Positions 1 through 10,010 of a DNA stretch of 64,000 nucleotides are shown here, piece after piece; position 1 is the stretch's first letter, and each line of letters opens with the position of its first letter. Source of the stretch: Symsagittifera roscoffensis (lineage: Eukaryota; Xenacoelomorpha; Acoela; Convolutidae); NCBI RefSeq assembly GCF_963678635.1, contig NC_087062.1:45462395-45526394 (forward strand), written 5' to 3'. Made by a program: the position numbers and the translations under genes. The notes beneath the pieces were generated by a model. That model was not told the origin of the DNA. It made no database searches and worked only from the letters and a program-made list of their open reading frames with translations.

Positions 1-95
1 TTAATTTTTCACTAAACTAGATAAATTGTTTGCATTAGTTTTATGCTATCTTTTTATGTCAAATAGCAAAAAAAAAACGGAAATTGACGGAAATC

Positions 96-866
96 TCAAT
101 TTTGCATATTTGACAGCAATCGTTCCTTGGTGCTAGCAGATGATCCTGAACGAATCGCTACTCCAAAAGTAATTGCGCCATCTGTTATGTAATTCTCTAT
201 GTTTTCTTTGGAAATAAATTCTAATAATCCCTTTTCTCCTTTCTCTAGCTCGGGAGAAAAGTCCATTTTGAAATCTTTTCTGTACGGCTTGTTTCCACTG
301 GGATCCTTCAGATAGATGGAGACAATCAGCTTTCGACCTTCTAGAACATTCCATCTGTCGCCATCTCTGTTCACAACCGAGACACACACAGACACTGACC
401 TGTCAATTTTGCTCTTTGTGCCATTGAGAAACACTTTCACAACCACTTCGCAGTTCAGATAGTCAGTTTGTTCTTTCTTCGGCAGTAATCCATCACCAGC
501 AGATGGTCGTATCTGGGCAACTTTCAGATTTACAGGTCGAGTTTTTAACGTTTCCATATCTTCATTCCCTTTCATCTCCTCTGCAAACTTTTGAAGCAGT
601 TTGACGTTCTCTGCTCTAATGTAAACCATATTATTTCTAGAGCACACATTGGTCAGAATAGGAGTCATGGCTTTCAACTGACCCGATTTAATTTGATCAA
701 AAACTGATTTGATGCTGTCTTGTAGGTCAATTCCAGCATATTCAGGCGTCTCGCATTGTTCTTTTGTGGGTAATATTTTTTCTCCCAAACCCAAGTACGG
801 CCTGTTTGGACTCGGGTTTGCTTTTCTAAGGCTTGCTTTGTAGATAGTCCGCGAAGTCCAATCAAA
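96..866 (-). CDS. Last exon of a host gene, possible MATH/TRAF-like C-terminus
   Basis: An uninterrupted reading frame of 256 codons plus stop runs from 866 to 96. It has no ATG near its 5' end. Instead it begins directly after a pyrimidine-rich stretch ending in CTTTAG (AG at 868-867), so I read it as a terminal exon entered at codon phase 0. The last ~110 residues resemble the end of a MATH (meprin/TRAF homology) fold: a beta-rich stretch around VSVCVSVVNRDGDRWNV, then a Phe-Ile-Ser segment (LLEFISKENIENYI) and a closing strand (AITFGVAIR). That family recognition is by eye and weak; in animals MATH domains usually bind receptor tails or ubiquitin-ligase substrates. The N-terminal half is lysine-rich and unrecognised. 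No AATAAA is visible in the 95 bases downstream. This is the longest clean frame in the window and has no repeated copy, which supports a host gene rather than transposon debris. Confidence 0.55.
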   Translation of the reverse strand, partial: FDWTSRTIYKASLRKANPSPNRPYLGLGEKILPTKEQCETPEYAGIDLQDSIKSVFDQIKSGQLKAMTPILTNVCSRNNMVYIRAENVKLLQKFAEEMKGNEDMETLKTRPVNLKVAQIRPSAGDGLLPKKEQTDYLNCEVVVKVFLNGTKSKIDRSVSVCVSVVNRDGDRWNVLEGRKLIVSIYLKDPSGNKPYRKDFKMDFSPELEKGEKGLLEFISKENIENYITDGAITFGVAIRSGSSASTKERLLSNMQN

Positions 867-972
867 CTAAAGAATAACACAAATTGACATCAACAAGAAA
901 ACTTTATCAACCTGATCCGCCCATAATAATATGAATGAATTTGAGTGTTTTATAGGAATGCAATATAGAAAA

Positions 973-2661
973 CATTACGAGGCCAAACTTTACTTTCTGT
1001 GCATTGTTAGCGGATTCCGAAACAGGCCAAAATTAGATTTGTTGCTGAATATGCAATATTGCTACTTTTCTTTGATCTTCTTCGCTGTTTTGAATTCTAC
1101 AAACAAATACTTAAAACCTTGTAGCGCTCAAAATCGCTCCAAAAATAGGCGAGTGTGCGGAATCCTCAATTGTATTTGCGGAAGCGAAGCGGTTTATGGA
1201 ATCTACATGCAATTATTCAGACATGTGAATCGTCAAATTGAGCTGTTTCAGAATCCGCAACTGTAAGCGGAACCTACAAATTGTAAGTTGAACTCTCAAA
1301 TTTTAAGTGGAATCCGCATTTTGTTTGCGCATTTTGTTTAAATTTATGGTTATATGTAGTAACGTTTTATTTTATATCTTTCACTTTCTAAGTGATCAAC
1401 AGCAAGTTGAATCTCAATTACTACGTTGTTCAGCTACCAGTTGAAATACCTGTCAATCTCAATTCCTGTCAACCCAACTTCGATCTCAATTCTTGTAACC
1501 CAATTTCGATCTCAATTCCTGTCAAGCATACCAAACTTCGATCTCAATTACTGTCAAACATACCAAACTTTGATCTTAAAAACTGTCAACCCCGTTTTGA
1601 TCTCAATTCCTGTCATCAATCTCAATCCCTGCAAAATGAATAAATTGAACAAAATGAAGTAAACTCATCAAAATGCATCATTTCATTGCAATCAATTCAT
1701 TTAAGATAAATATGTTTTAACTTACCCTATTTCGAAGATTTTTAAATAACGAGGACATACCAATGCAAAATTTTCAGGAACATATTTTGTGTTTTCGAAA
1801 TTAACAATTATTTCAGCTGTAGTTGTTCAAGTTTTGTTATTTTTTATCTGAAACGGATTTGCTCAGATAAATTTCTTTTAATAGATCATTTACTACATAA
1901 GAATAAATTCATCTTTATAGATAAATTACTCCCTGTTTTAAAATAACATGTTTGGCATAATATTCAGACAATAACACACACTGCATACAATAAAAAGAAT
2001 ACGGCAAACTACGGTTAATCTGGAACCAAATGAACCATCTCCTCTGAAACACTGATGATGATTTCTGAACCAACTGAACCACACAATGAACCATTTCAAA
2101 CCTCTGAACTGTAAATAAATACCTTTTGCTGATTGTGTTCGTTTTCCGATCACAAAAAAATCATCCGATCCCAAAATCATCGTGCGATTGATACTAAAGA
2201 TTTGATATCTACCTATTTAGTTAACCAATGTTTTGAGATTCGTTTGTGGATTCCGCTGACAATTGAAACGTCCTTGCATTCAAATTGCGCATTACTAAGG
2301 ATAAACATTCCATCTCTAGCTTTTGATTGCTCTTATGCAATTCAGTATTAAACAAAATCGTGGAATCTACTTACAGTTTGCGGATCCCATTTACATTTGC
2401 GAATTCTACTTACATTTTGTAGAATCCACTTAAAATTGCGGAATCTAGAACAACTAGCTATATTTGCTTGTTGCGGAACCTGCAGCAAAGCAAACGTGAC
2501 GACAAAGTTTACGTTATAGGTATTTGTGTGCAGAATCAACTGAAATTGTGTTAGTGGAAACCACTTACATTAGGAACATATTTAAAGACTTGTCTCTGGA
2601 TTCCAGGAACATACAGACACAAAACGGTGCGCCGATCTAGTACAAAGTTTGGCCTCGTAGT
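973..2661. mobile_element. Non-autonomous element with short terminal inverted repeats, inside the host intron
   Basis: The left end reads CATTACGAGGCCAAACTTT (973-991). The right end reads AAAGTTTGGCCTCGTAGTG (2643-2661), its reverse complement with one mismatch. The interior has no credible gene. Near both ends it carries many short motifs of the GCGGAATCC / GGATTCCGC type (around 1010, 1155, 1250-1315, 2247, 2360-2480), giving subterminal repeats. A cluster of TGAACCA words lies at 2027-2112. The same terminal word opens the inverted Polinton fragment at 4828, followed there by a similar GGAATCCGC motif, so the element may be a Polinton-related derivative. I could not find a convincing target-site duplication. 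Confidence 0.5.
1405..1635. repeat. Degenerate minisatellite, period about 26-32 bp
   Basis: The words TCTCAATTCCTGTCAA and CCCAACTTCGA recur about seven times (CTCAATT near 1412, 1458, 1485, 1510, 1542, 1600 and 1620) inside the element at 973-2661. Open frames over this stretch only reflect the repetition. Confidence 0.75.
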
Positions 2662-3227
2662 GAATTGCAAATAATTGGAACATACAGAATTAATTGAAAA
2701 GGGCAAAAGGTCTTATTTCAGAAAACTACCCTTTGCATGCAAATTTAATTTTTCAGACAGGAAAAATAACTCAAGATCACCTGAAAGATGAAATGCATAT
2801 GCAAACATTGCTTAAAATTGACAAAGTAGCGTTTTATAAATATTTTAGTCTGCTTATAGTTTTGCTACCAATAGTTAAACATCAGTTAGATATCTATGTT
2901 TAAGGGGGCGCCAAACTTTTCGTAAATCTTGCAGTTTTGTTTCCCAAACTGATAAAAAAAAACCCTGCCTCGAAGGAAATTTGCGCAATTATGCGTTATT
3001 AACTGCCTATCAGAGGATTGCAAAATGTTGCAAGCGTTTACTAGAAACTGGAAAAATTTGCGGTTCGTCACAAGAGTTATGCAAGGTTTTCAAGTGCATT
3101 AGTATAATCTTTTGAATGTCTGATTACTCTGGAACAGGAACTGTCCTGCTAGCATCCGGCATCCAGTTTCAAGCGTTAATAAACGATTATATGATGATTT
3201 TAGAACCAGTCTTAATAAAGTTGAGAA

Positions 3228-3378
3228 AATATTTATTGTAATCAATTAATAATCAATTATAATCTCTCTTTTTGAAATCCAATAATAATCAATTATAATT
3301 TTTTTTAATGGACTATAATTGATTAGTGATCCATCTATTTTTGATACCATTACAATCGATTACAATTGATTATTTTAA
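3228..3378. repeat. AT-rich inverted repeat cluster (AATCAATTATAATC type)
   Basis: Several copies of AATAATCAATTATAAT on the left face ATTATAATTGATTA and TTACAATTGATTATTTT on the right, so the segment can fold back on itself. It lies in the host intron and may be the remnant of a small MITE. The rest of 2662-3894 shows nothing else beyond AT-rich intron-like sequence and a 12-bp microsatellite (ATTGTATTGAGT, 3826-3862). Confidence 0.5.
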
Positions 3379-3894
3379 TCCTAGTTTCTAATTCATTTGT
3401 TTGGCACAAAAAGTGCTCATGTGCACAATTACCATGCCCATGTAAGAGCTTTTACTTTGGAGACTCGCTACTTCGAATTTGCAATTTTTTATCAGCGTGC
3501 ACTTAGCCGAATTTTATATTAGGTGAATGTGAAGTTTCCTTATCAAATCAAGTGGTTTTCGAAACTATTTGAAAATTTCGGCTAATTTAATTCTTATCGG
3601 AATCCACACCCAATTAAAACAGATATAATAAAATAATAATCGTGGTTTCTGCGATTCGCACAGGATCTATGAAAGGCTAGCTAGCCTGTCTAAGCGTAGC
3701 CCATTTCTCTTATTTCCTCACACTCTAGACTGAGTTATATCGAAATGCTAATAGACATACATGCTAGTCGCTGCACCCCCGGAAGATGCTTTGTAAGTCA
3801 TTCGTAATCTTTGAAAAATGCTTGCATTGTATTGAGTATTGTATTGAGTATTGTATTGAATATTTTGTAGCATATATTTCAATAGACATCTTAC

Positions 3895-4029
3895 TTTTTG
3901 ACTCTTAATACGAGGAGACGCCGTTTTTAGTTCAAGCAAACCGGTTGTAACTTTTCCGTCAGTGTGTGTTAGATCACTCGATTCAGAATAAGTTTGCCAT
4001 GAAGGAGTTTTTCCTCTGAATTTGACCAT
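3895..4029 (-). CDS. Candidate first coding exon of the same host gene
   Basis: An ATG at 4029-4027 opens exactly 45 codons ending at 3895, followed at once by GTAAGA (minus strand, GT at 3894-3893), a good splice donor. The exon ends in phase 0, matching the phase-0 acceptor of the exon at 866-96, so the pair would give a 301-residue protein and an intron of about 3.0 kb. Serine and threonine are frequent in the short peptide and no domain is recognised. If the donor is not used the frame runs on to 3748 through a 12-bp microsatellite, which looks non-coding. The pairing is inferred from phase and splice signals only. Other exons could lie between or upstream. Confidence 0.35.
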
Positions 4030-4700
4030 AGTTGAATAAGAACAGAGAGACTTCTGATTTCACAATGTATAACTGAACTAATGGCCGAAACTCAATTGAT
4101 AACAATCTAAAAGTAACTAATGCGGCTAACTAAAAACCAGCAGGTATAATCCTAATGAGTTATGTATTTTGGCTTAAAGTGTTACTTACTATAATAATCC
4201 TAATAAGTTGATAAGTAAGGAGCAGTTGATGTATGTAACACTGTTCCAGCTGTACATTTGAAGTACAAAAACAAAACAATAACGTCTGCAGATGAAATAA
4301 GTCTTGAGACGACAGTCAGCAGAATTATTAAGGTATCGATAGAGTTGCCGTTTCTTATTACTACGATTTCTACTTTGGCTACTTGTTTACAGCAAAATGC
4401 TTAGATTTTCTTGCGACAGTGTGTTGTCATATAGTGTATTCGATGAAAGCAACTGAAAACTTCGAAGTCGTAGCAAAACAGATTGAACAAACGAACACTT
4501 AGATTGTTTAATAGATTTTACTGTAGACTTTTGTTTATAATGTTCGTTAGTGTTTGGTGTATAAAATAAATATTCATAAATGATAAAAACTTCCAAATCT
4601 ATCACATCAGGACAGATTTTGTTTTGTAAATGATAAATATCATACATAGAGGCAAAAAACCAGATGATATGAGCACGGACACTATTTACATGATGCCACG
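4030..4700. other. AT-rich region upstream of the host gene, no gene seen
   Basis: This is where the promoter of the minus-strand host gene would lie. I see no clear TATA box or coding exon. A 167-codon open frame at 4387-4890 spans the edge of the neighbouring transposon and has the composition of chance translation, so it is not called. Confidence 0.4.
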
Positions 4701-4739
4701 ATAGTCGATAATCACGGAGCCGCGGTCTCAGTTTGCCGA

Positions 4740-4846
4740 GAAGGATCAACTGTACAATCCCCCCCCCCCCTCTAAGTGACTTACGGCGGAACGCCCACCC
4801 CAAGCATGTATTTATTCTGAAAATTAACATTACGAGGCCAAACTGT
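4740..4846 (-). mobile_element. Terminal zone of inverted Polinton: C-tract plus CATTACGAGGCCAAACT
   Basis: A C-tract near 4757-4770 is flanked by GTACA and GATC words that correspond, in reverse complement, to the G-tract zone after the MITE in copies A and C. The word CATTACGAGGCCAAACTGTG starts at 4828 and matches, inverted, the word at 27,591-27,608. Copy M has no MITE between these two landmarks, so the MITE entered the other lineage later. Confidence 0.5.
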
Positions 4847-4959
4847 GTATTTTGTGAATTATAACCGGAATCCGCGACAACGACGCGCACTTTTGTTCTT
4901 TCATTTTCTATGATCAGTAGTATGTATATAGTACATTATGATCAGAGGCGAGTGTCATA

Positions 4960-5165
4960 AATGGATGACCATTAGGTATAGATCATAATTGTCTCCATTA
5001 TTATCTGACAACCAATGGTCACCAGGTAATAATCCTAACTGTCACCATGCACTATTTTATAACTAATGGTCCCCATGTAATAAAACTAATTGTCACCATG
5101 CATTGAGTTTTAACTTATAGTCCCCATGTAATCTGCAATGGTTTCTATTTGCAATTGTCACCAAG
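4960..5165 (-). repeat. Subterminal repeats of inverted Polinton (GTCACCATG type)
   Basis: About seven copies of (A/T)TGTCACCATG or TGGTCCCCATG, each followed by TAAT-rich sequence, occur at intervals of about 20-35 bases. On the minus strand this is the CATGGTGAC motif found subterminally in copies A, B and C. Confidence 0.7.
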
Positions 5166-5384
5166 TAATTTATCAAATTAACTGAAAAATCATAGCGTAA
5201 AAAATTTACAGTTGTCGCTGCAGCTTGGCTTAAAATGAGTTGCGCTATCTGCACTGTTTCAACAATTCCTTTCTCGCTGACAGACATTTTGGACACAAAA
5301 AATAATTAGTACGCAAAATTCTATAAATTGAAATGTATATGAAGTCAAACCAAATTAGGTAAAATTTAATCAATGAGAAAGCAT

Positions 5385-5680
5385 ATGAGTCAAGAAAAGT
5401 TTCGAAAAATCATCATTAATCTATACAAAATCCTGAGCATCACCATTAGAGCTTGTAAAAAAACCAAATGAGCATTATAAATACAAAAAAAACACACACG
5501 ATAGAGTTTTGAGTTTTGCATTGAAACTCCTGTCATCAGTTCTATGACTTGATTAAAAATCTGGTTTATCCTTTGATAGCTGTTGCTGTATTTAAAGAGA
5601 GGACCTCTAAAGTAAAAAAAAAATCGGAGACATATCATAGTCTTATGTATGTTCGAGTATTGTGTATGTTCGATCTGTTT
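5385..5680 (-). pseudogene. Second adenain-like protease gene (PRO2), copy M
   Basis: The minus-strand frame (5638-5390) has the order seen in the direct copies: an aromatic stretch before a Pro-Leu turn, KYSNSYQRIN, then MTGVSMQNSKLYRVCFFCIY and AHLVF. The MQ..S followed by a Cys-containing box and an FC.Y motif resembles the Gln/Cys end of adenain-type (C5) cysteine proteases, which mature capsids in Polintons and adenoviruses. Copy M keeps a cysteine here, where copies A, B and C have isoleucine, but the glycine after it is lost and the spacing from Gln is one residue longer. The frame then shifts. No catalytic His is visible in this short gene, so it may be a truncated duplicate of the protease. 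Confidence 0.45.
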
Positions 5681-5764
5681 TTGTGTATAAGTAATGTCAA
5701 AACTTGTACCTAATTTGTTACTATAAAATTAGAGATGGAATAAAACGTCTTGGGGTCCGATTAC

Positions 5765-5835
5765 AGGAAAAAACACTGCGCTCGAGTCTCAGCCGAAACG
5801 CGGCGTCTCGAAACCCGTTCGGAAATTGTACTGAA
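5765..5835 (-). repeat. GC-rich island of Polinton, copy M
   Basis: On the minus strand this is the diverged counterpart of the GC-rich block at 26,560-26,650 in copy A: words such as TCAGTACAATTTCCG, GGGTTTCGAGACGCCG and TTTCGGCTGAGACTCGAGCG recur in the same order. It stands out against surroundings of roughly 30% GC. The function is unknown. Confidence 0.6.
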
Positions 5836-6039
5836 CGGTAGACCCAGTTGCTGGTATCATGATATCCCCCATAGATCGATTTTTTATTTTTTTTTATTTT
5901 GCTAGTAGCGTAACCTCTCGGTTTACCGCTATTCAGTTAACAGTTGGGTAAAATGGTCAATCACGAACAGAATGTACTGTTCAAAAATATACTGAAAAGC
6001 GTACAAATAAGCCATATTAATTAGTTAGTTTCTTGGGAG

Positions 6040-7160
6040 AGCATGTGTGTAAGAAAACGTTCAAAACATGATCATTCATATATAAAAAAAGAAACATCAC
6101 CATAAAATATTTTATAAAAAATCAAATGCGCAATAAAGGTTTAACCGCACACGGTAGAGTTCGAAACATCGCACTTAGATCGAAGCACATAATAAAATGC
6201 TGCTGGTAGTTATCCAGAGTGATTCCCAGCCAGCAGTGCAACACACCGTGCGCTGATAGTTTGTTGAAGAAGAGACGTTTACGATCTTTTGTACTAATTG
6301 GTGTACTTGCTATTGGCAAACCGTTCCGTCTCAAAGTAATATGTTCTAACCCAATCTTTTAATAATGAAAAGAATTCGCTCGGTTTGTTCACATAAATGC
6401 TTTATTGGTGTTCATTGCTATTATATCTTCTCTCATCCGTTCAATAGCCAAAATATCTTCCTGTTGCCAGCTGCGCTGACCAGCTGTTGCAAGAAATATT
6501 TTGGTATTTTTTGCCTGATATGTGTATTTCGCAGATATGGAGAGTTTTGAGCAAAGTTGATTCAATGGCAGAGAGCACATGGTCGGTCACAATCATTTTT
6601 CTAACATACAGGTTCGCTTCGAGTGTTTGAAGCTTGTAAGGCTTCGCAGCATCTTAAGATATAATAAGAAGTTCTTCATGAGAGTGTCTGTAGGAAAGTC
6701 TAACGGTAACAACGGTCATTAAATGCTTGTCACAGATAAAAAAAAGTCAAATCCAGCAGGTCCTTAAAATCAAATTTCCCTGGATTCGTGTACCAGTTCT
6801 CGTTGAGAAATGAAATCAGCTGCATCTATCGCAGCGGGATTGCTTTCACAACGATATCCCTGACACTTGAGCCATGAGTCCTTGGCTCCTTTGCTGTTAT
6901 CAAAAATATGTTCCAAATACAAGAAATTTTATACAAAAACGGTGAACCAGACACATTAGGATCAGTGTTGTCGTGTCTTGAATCAGCTCCACTTGCTTGT
7001 GCTACTTTGCATCGTATTTCCAAATAAATTTTTGCAGGTCACCAGTAATTTCAAATTCAAGCGTTGGTCCATTAGGTGAGTAGACAGATCCAGTTTTTTG
7101 GTCAAAGGCTATTTCAAAAGAAATCAAAAGAGGTTGCTTTTCAAAATCGAACTATGGTAA
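6040..7160 (-). pseudogene. Polinton major capsid protein remnant fused to protease tail, copy M
   Basis: Frame pieces at 7023-6826, 6580-6389 and 6334-6122 match, in order, the major capsid gene of copy C (39,875-41,093): QASGAD.RHDNTDPN, the AKEPRT.GSSV block, ATAGQRSW.QEDI, and RRNGLPIASTPIST. This is the double-jelly-roll capsid class of Polintons, inferred from position and recognised sequence pattern. At the 3' end the capsid frame runs directly into the Cys box of the first protease (a Val-Cys-Gly followed by IAHLI, just below 6150). The capsid C-terminus and the protease N-terminus have therefore been deleted. Frameshifts separate all pieces. Confidence 0.65.
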
Positions 7161-7229
7161 CTTCATTGGGTAAAAAATTAGCGGTGATTTTTATATTTGA
7201 GAAAAAAGTCTGCACAATTTCTCGCTAGT

Positions 7230-7586
7230 CTGCTTTTTCTTCGAATGGTTGTTACTTAACACACCTTATTTTTCTTAACACAATCAATGGTGTCTTTTGG
7301 CGATCTCTATCACCACTGAGTTGTTTTCATGCAGTTTTTGTTTTAGTATTTTTCAAGGCTTGTTCAGGAGACTTCTTTTTTACAGCAACATCAATCAATT
7401 CAGGCGCTGCACTCATCAAAACTTCTCTGCTCAATTTTTTGCAGCCGGTAGAATAATCCGTCGTGCAAACAGTATAGCAACACGACCAATACCAGCAGCC
7501 AAAGCGCCAAGTCCACTACCGCGTAGTCGGTAGTGTCCAGAGAAATGAGGAAGTGAAGCTTGCTTTGTTGACTTATACTGTTCCAT
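7230..7586 (-). pseudogene. pX-like small basic Polinton protein, copy M
   Basis: An ATG at 7586-7584 lies 6 bases past the stop of the preceding capsid-type gene (7595-7593). The product begins MEQYKSTKQASLPHFSGHY, then has a Gly/Ala-rich hydrophobic segment and a basic Lys/Arg tail. This resembles the small membrane-active or core proteins of adenovirus-like particles; I infer a minor virion role from position and composition only. The frame breaks after about 50 residues. A plus-strand open frame at 7297-7533 is its antisense shadow. Confidence 0.5.
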
Positions 7587-7592
7587 TGATTT

Positions 7593-8400
7593 TCAGTCTA
7601 AGCGCTTGAGTTTTAGAGTCAATACAACTTTAACAGTACTAACAGTACCTGCAAAGGGCACTAGACTTCCAGTTTCTGTGCTGAGCAACTGTACGGATAT
7701 TGATTCTACAGTTGTAGTGAATATTTTTTTGATGTCTTAAGTAGTGAAATTTTTTCAATGATTAGGTTCAATGCTGCAAGCAACACCCGTTTTTGATGCG
7801 TCTAATTGAATCAATGACGCGTATCAATGGGGCCTTTGCATCTCCAACATTTTGGTATTGAAGTATGTCAAAATTGACAAAAACATGACTTGTCCCGCTG
7901 GTTAAGTCATATGGGAATTGAGATTCGTACAGTTCGTTTCCCTCATAAGATACATCGAAGGAGGGTATCTTTTTGTAACCAATGTGATAATCACCATTCT
8001 CGTCAAAATCTGTTGCATCGAAATAAAATTTGTCTTTGAATTTTGTTTTTATTTCCTTTATCAATCGTTCTGTAAGAATGTGCTCTACTGATTTGATGAA
8101 AATTAGCCTATATGTTGCAGACAAAACAGTAGGAATGGCAACTATTTCGAAAACTGCGTCTGTAAAAATCAGTTTGTAACCTTTTCTAAAAGGCGAGTCA
8201 GTTTTTGCAATTCGCACATAAACACCAACATAAAATTTTGGTTTTTGTATCACTTTTGTTGGATTGTTTGCATTTATTGATACTTTAGCCGGCACATGTT
8301 TTCGCGTGACGTTGTTTGGGGCTAATTTTGTTAACCTGTTCACCCGTGAGTTGATCGTCTGAAGAAAATCTGTTGTTTGACAATAAAAATGTGTGTCCAT
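7593..8400 (-). pseudogene. Integrase C-terminus fused in frame to minor capsid protein, copy M
   Basis: A 210-codon open frame (8400-7768) joins two genes. Its first ~100 residues are the integrase tail: NNVTRKHVPAKVSI, then KFYVGVYVRIAKTDSPFRKG and FTDAVFEIVAIPTVLSATY, a chromo/SH3-like C-terminal domain. The rest (GDYHIGYKKIPS, YEGNELYESQFPYDL, DAKAPLIRVIDSIRRIKNG) is the C-terminal half of the minor capsid-type protein, which continues frameshifted to the stop at 7595-7593. Compared with the direct copies, about 36 residues around the MRIWM block are missing. Units with the same fusion order occur in copies A, B, C and D. The fusion is seen directly; whether it ever made a functional protein is unknown. 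Confidence 0.6.
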
Positions 8401-8640
8401 TCAAACTCCAAGTATTTGTAGATAATACTTTTAAGCGATCGAATGTTCCGTTTGGCAAACGCTGAATTTTTTCAACTGTGAGTGTTGTATGATTAATTTC
8501 CCGTTTAGTACATAGTTTTTCGAACTCTACTTCTAACTCTGTGCCTTTGTCAACCCAATTTTGTTTTGGGTTGTTTGATCATTTTTTTGAAATCTTTGGC
8601 TGTTTCTCTAGCAGATTTGGTTTTCAGGGGTTCTGCTAAT
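8401..8640 (-). pseudogene. Integrase catalytic-core fragment, copy M
   Basis: On the minus strand the frame gives EPLKTKSARETAKDF, then after a frameshift WVDKGTELEVEFEKLC and HTTLTVEKIQRL. This is the second half of a retroviral-type (rve) integrase core with the second catalytic Asp in VDKG. A glutamate (codon at 8473-8471) sits where copy A has Asp. The N-terminal half, including the first Asp, is gone: at about 8640 the gene joins noncoding DNA equivalent to copy A near 22,787, with a TTA overlap at the join. Confidence 0.6.
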
Positions 8641-10010
8641 TTTTGAGTGGAATTGTCCAGTTTTTCCGCGAAGTTTTTGGCGCGCGTTATCTAATTGTTT
8701 AATATCACAGGTTAATTACGTGTAGATTGTGGAACGAAGTTCTTGTAGTTAGTTTTTTGCTACATGGTAATTCAATGATAAAATTTAGTGGGCAAAAACC
8801 TGGAATTTTTATCACAAAAAATGAAAATTTTTCAAAAAAACTTCTTAACACAAAAAGATTTGTTATAATTCGATCTGAAAACTATTTATCAAATAATCTT
8901 ATTTTTTGAATCCTTTACCTGAATTTATTCTGAAACTACTGAAGCTTCGAAAAAATTCGAGGTTTTTGGAAAAAAAATTGCAAAAATTTCAAGTATTTGG
9001 AAAAACTTTCTAAAATTTCAAGTTTTTGGAAAAAAATTGCAGAAATCTCATAATTTTGGCAAATATATTGTTGCTTCTGATCTCATTGAAAAAATTAACT
9101 TACGTACAGAGCTTAAAAATGAGCTCAAAATGTATTTTAATTGGCGTCATTTTGAGACAAGGATACAAATTTTGAATAAAAAAACGAACTTTTCCAAAAA
9201 ATTTTCTCAAAAAATTGAAATACGATAAAGTTTACATAATCTGAGCTAAAAAGCGGAATAAATGATGTTTTAAACACTAAAAAAGCTCATAATAGCAGAA
9301 TCAAAACTGAAACTTCCCAAAAATAGTGAAATTAATTGTAATTTTTGAGAAAGTAAAGTAAAAACTAATCAATTTTAACTAAAGTTTTCCATTTTGAACC
9401 TTTCATTTTGGTAATTAACTGGTTTTTTGTCCAGTTCAGGAAAAATTTTAATAGGAATCTCATTTCAAATGTGAAATAAGAGCAATATTCTATGAAATTT
9501 CTAGATCAAACTTCATAATTCAACTCATCCTCATTTTTTTTCTCAATGATTTACCCAAATTTGTACAAAAAATACGACTTGTGAGAATTTTTCATGTTGA
9601 TAATCACAAATTTCAGATCATTGATAAGAAATGAACAGTAAACTGCTAAAAATGACCGAAAATGGGATAAAATTTTCTGGAAATTTTATTCGACCTTGGC
9701 TCAAATTCAACAAAATCTTCTTCATAACTGATGACTATCTCTCTGTTGCTTCTGCAACATAATTTTCATGATTTTCCGTAGATTTTTTCTATAATTTAAG
9801 GTTATTCTTGCTTTCTGCTTTATACATGTTTTCGCTATTGAACACACTTCATGAGAAAATTCAGTCAGAACTGGAGAATTTAGGAGGAAAATTGTATCAA
9901 TTGAACGAACAATTTGCTGGCAGAGATGAAATTAGAACTGATACCGTCTGATTATTACGATAAAAAATGTAAATATCTTGCTCAAGGTTCCCTTATTCAG
10001 GTGCTACCAA
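8641..10010 (-). mobile_element. Polinton noncoding segment between polymerase and integrase, copy M
   Basis: This matches the reverse complement of 21,900-22,787, except that copy M has about 480 extra bases (8760-9240). The extra part includes a ~32-bp tandem repeat (8948-9060) of words such as TTTCAAGTTTTTGG and AAAAAAATTGC. I see no gene: open frames at 8727-8909 and 9037-9228 are low-complexity. Confidence 0.6.

Larger units (their letters stand above)
4700..10010 (-). mobile_element. Inverted, decayed Maverick/Polinton fragment (copy M)
   Basis: Read on the minus strand, this block matches the plus-strand Polinton from about 21,900 to 27,600: noncoding segment, integrase, minor capsid protein, pX-like protein, major capsid protein, protease, subterminal ACATGGTGAC repeats and a terminal word. 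It is more diverged from the four direct copies than they are from each other. The polymerase half is absent. Homology fades beyond about 10,010, where the shared word TTCAGGTGCTACC is followed by unrelated AT-rich DNA. Confidence 0.85.

Noticed and set aside
4387-4890. 167-codon minus-strand open frame
   Set aside because: It spans the C-tract and the transposon edge and has no protein-like pattern.
7297-7533. 78-codon open frame repeated at 25,725 and 33,695
   Set aside because: It is the antisense of the pX-like protein gene in each copy.
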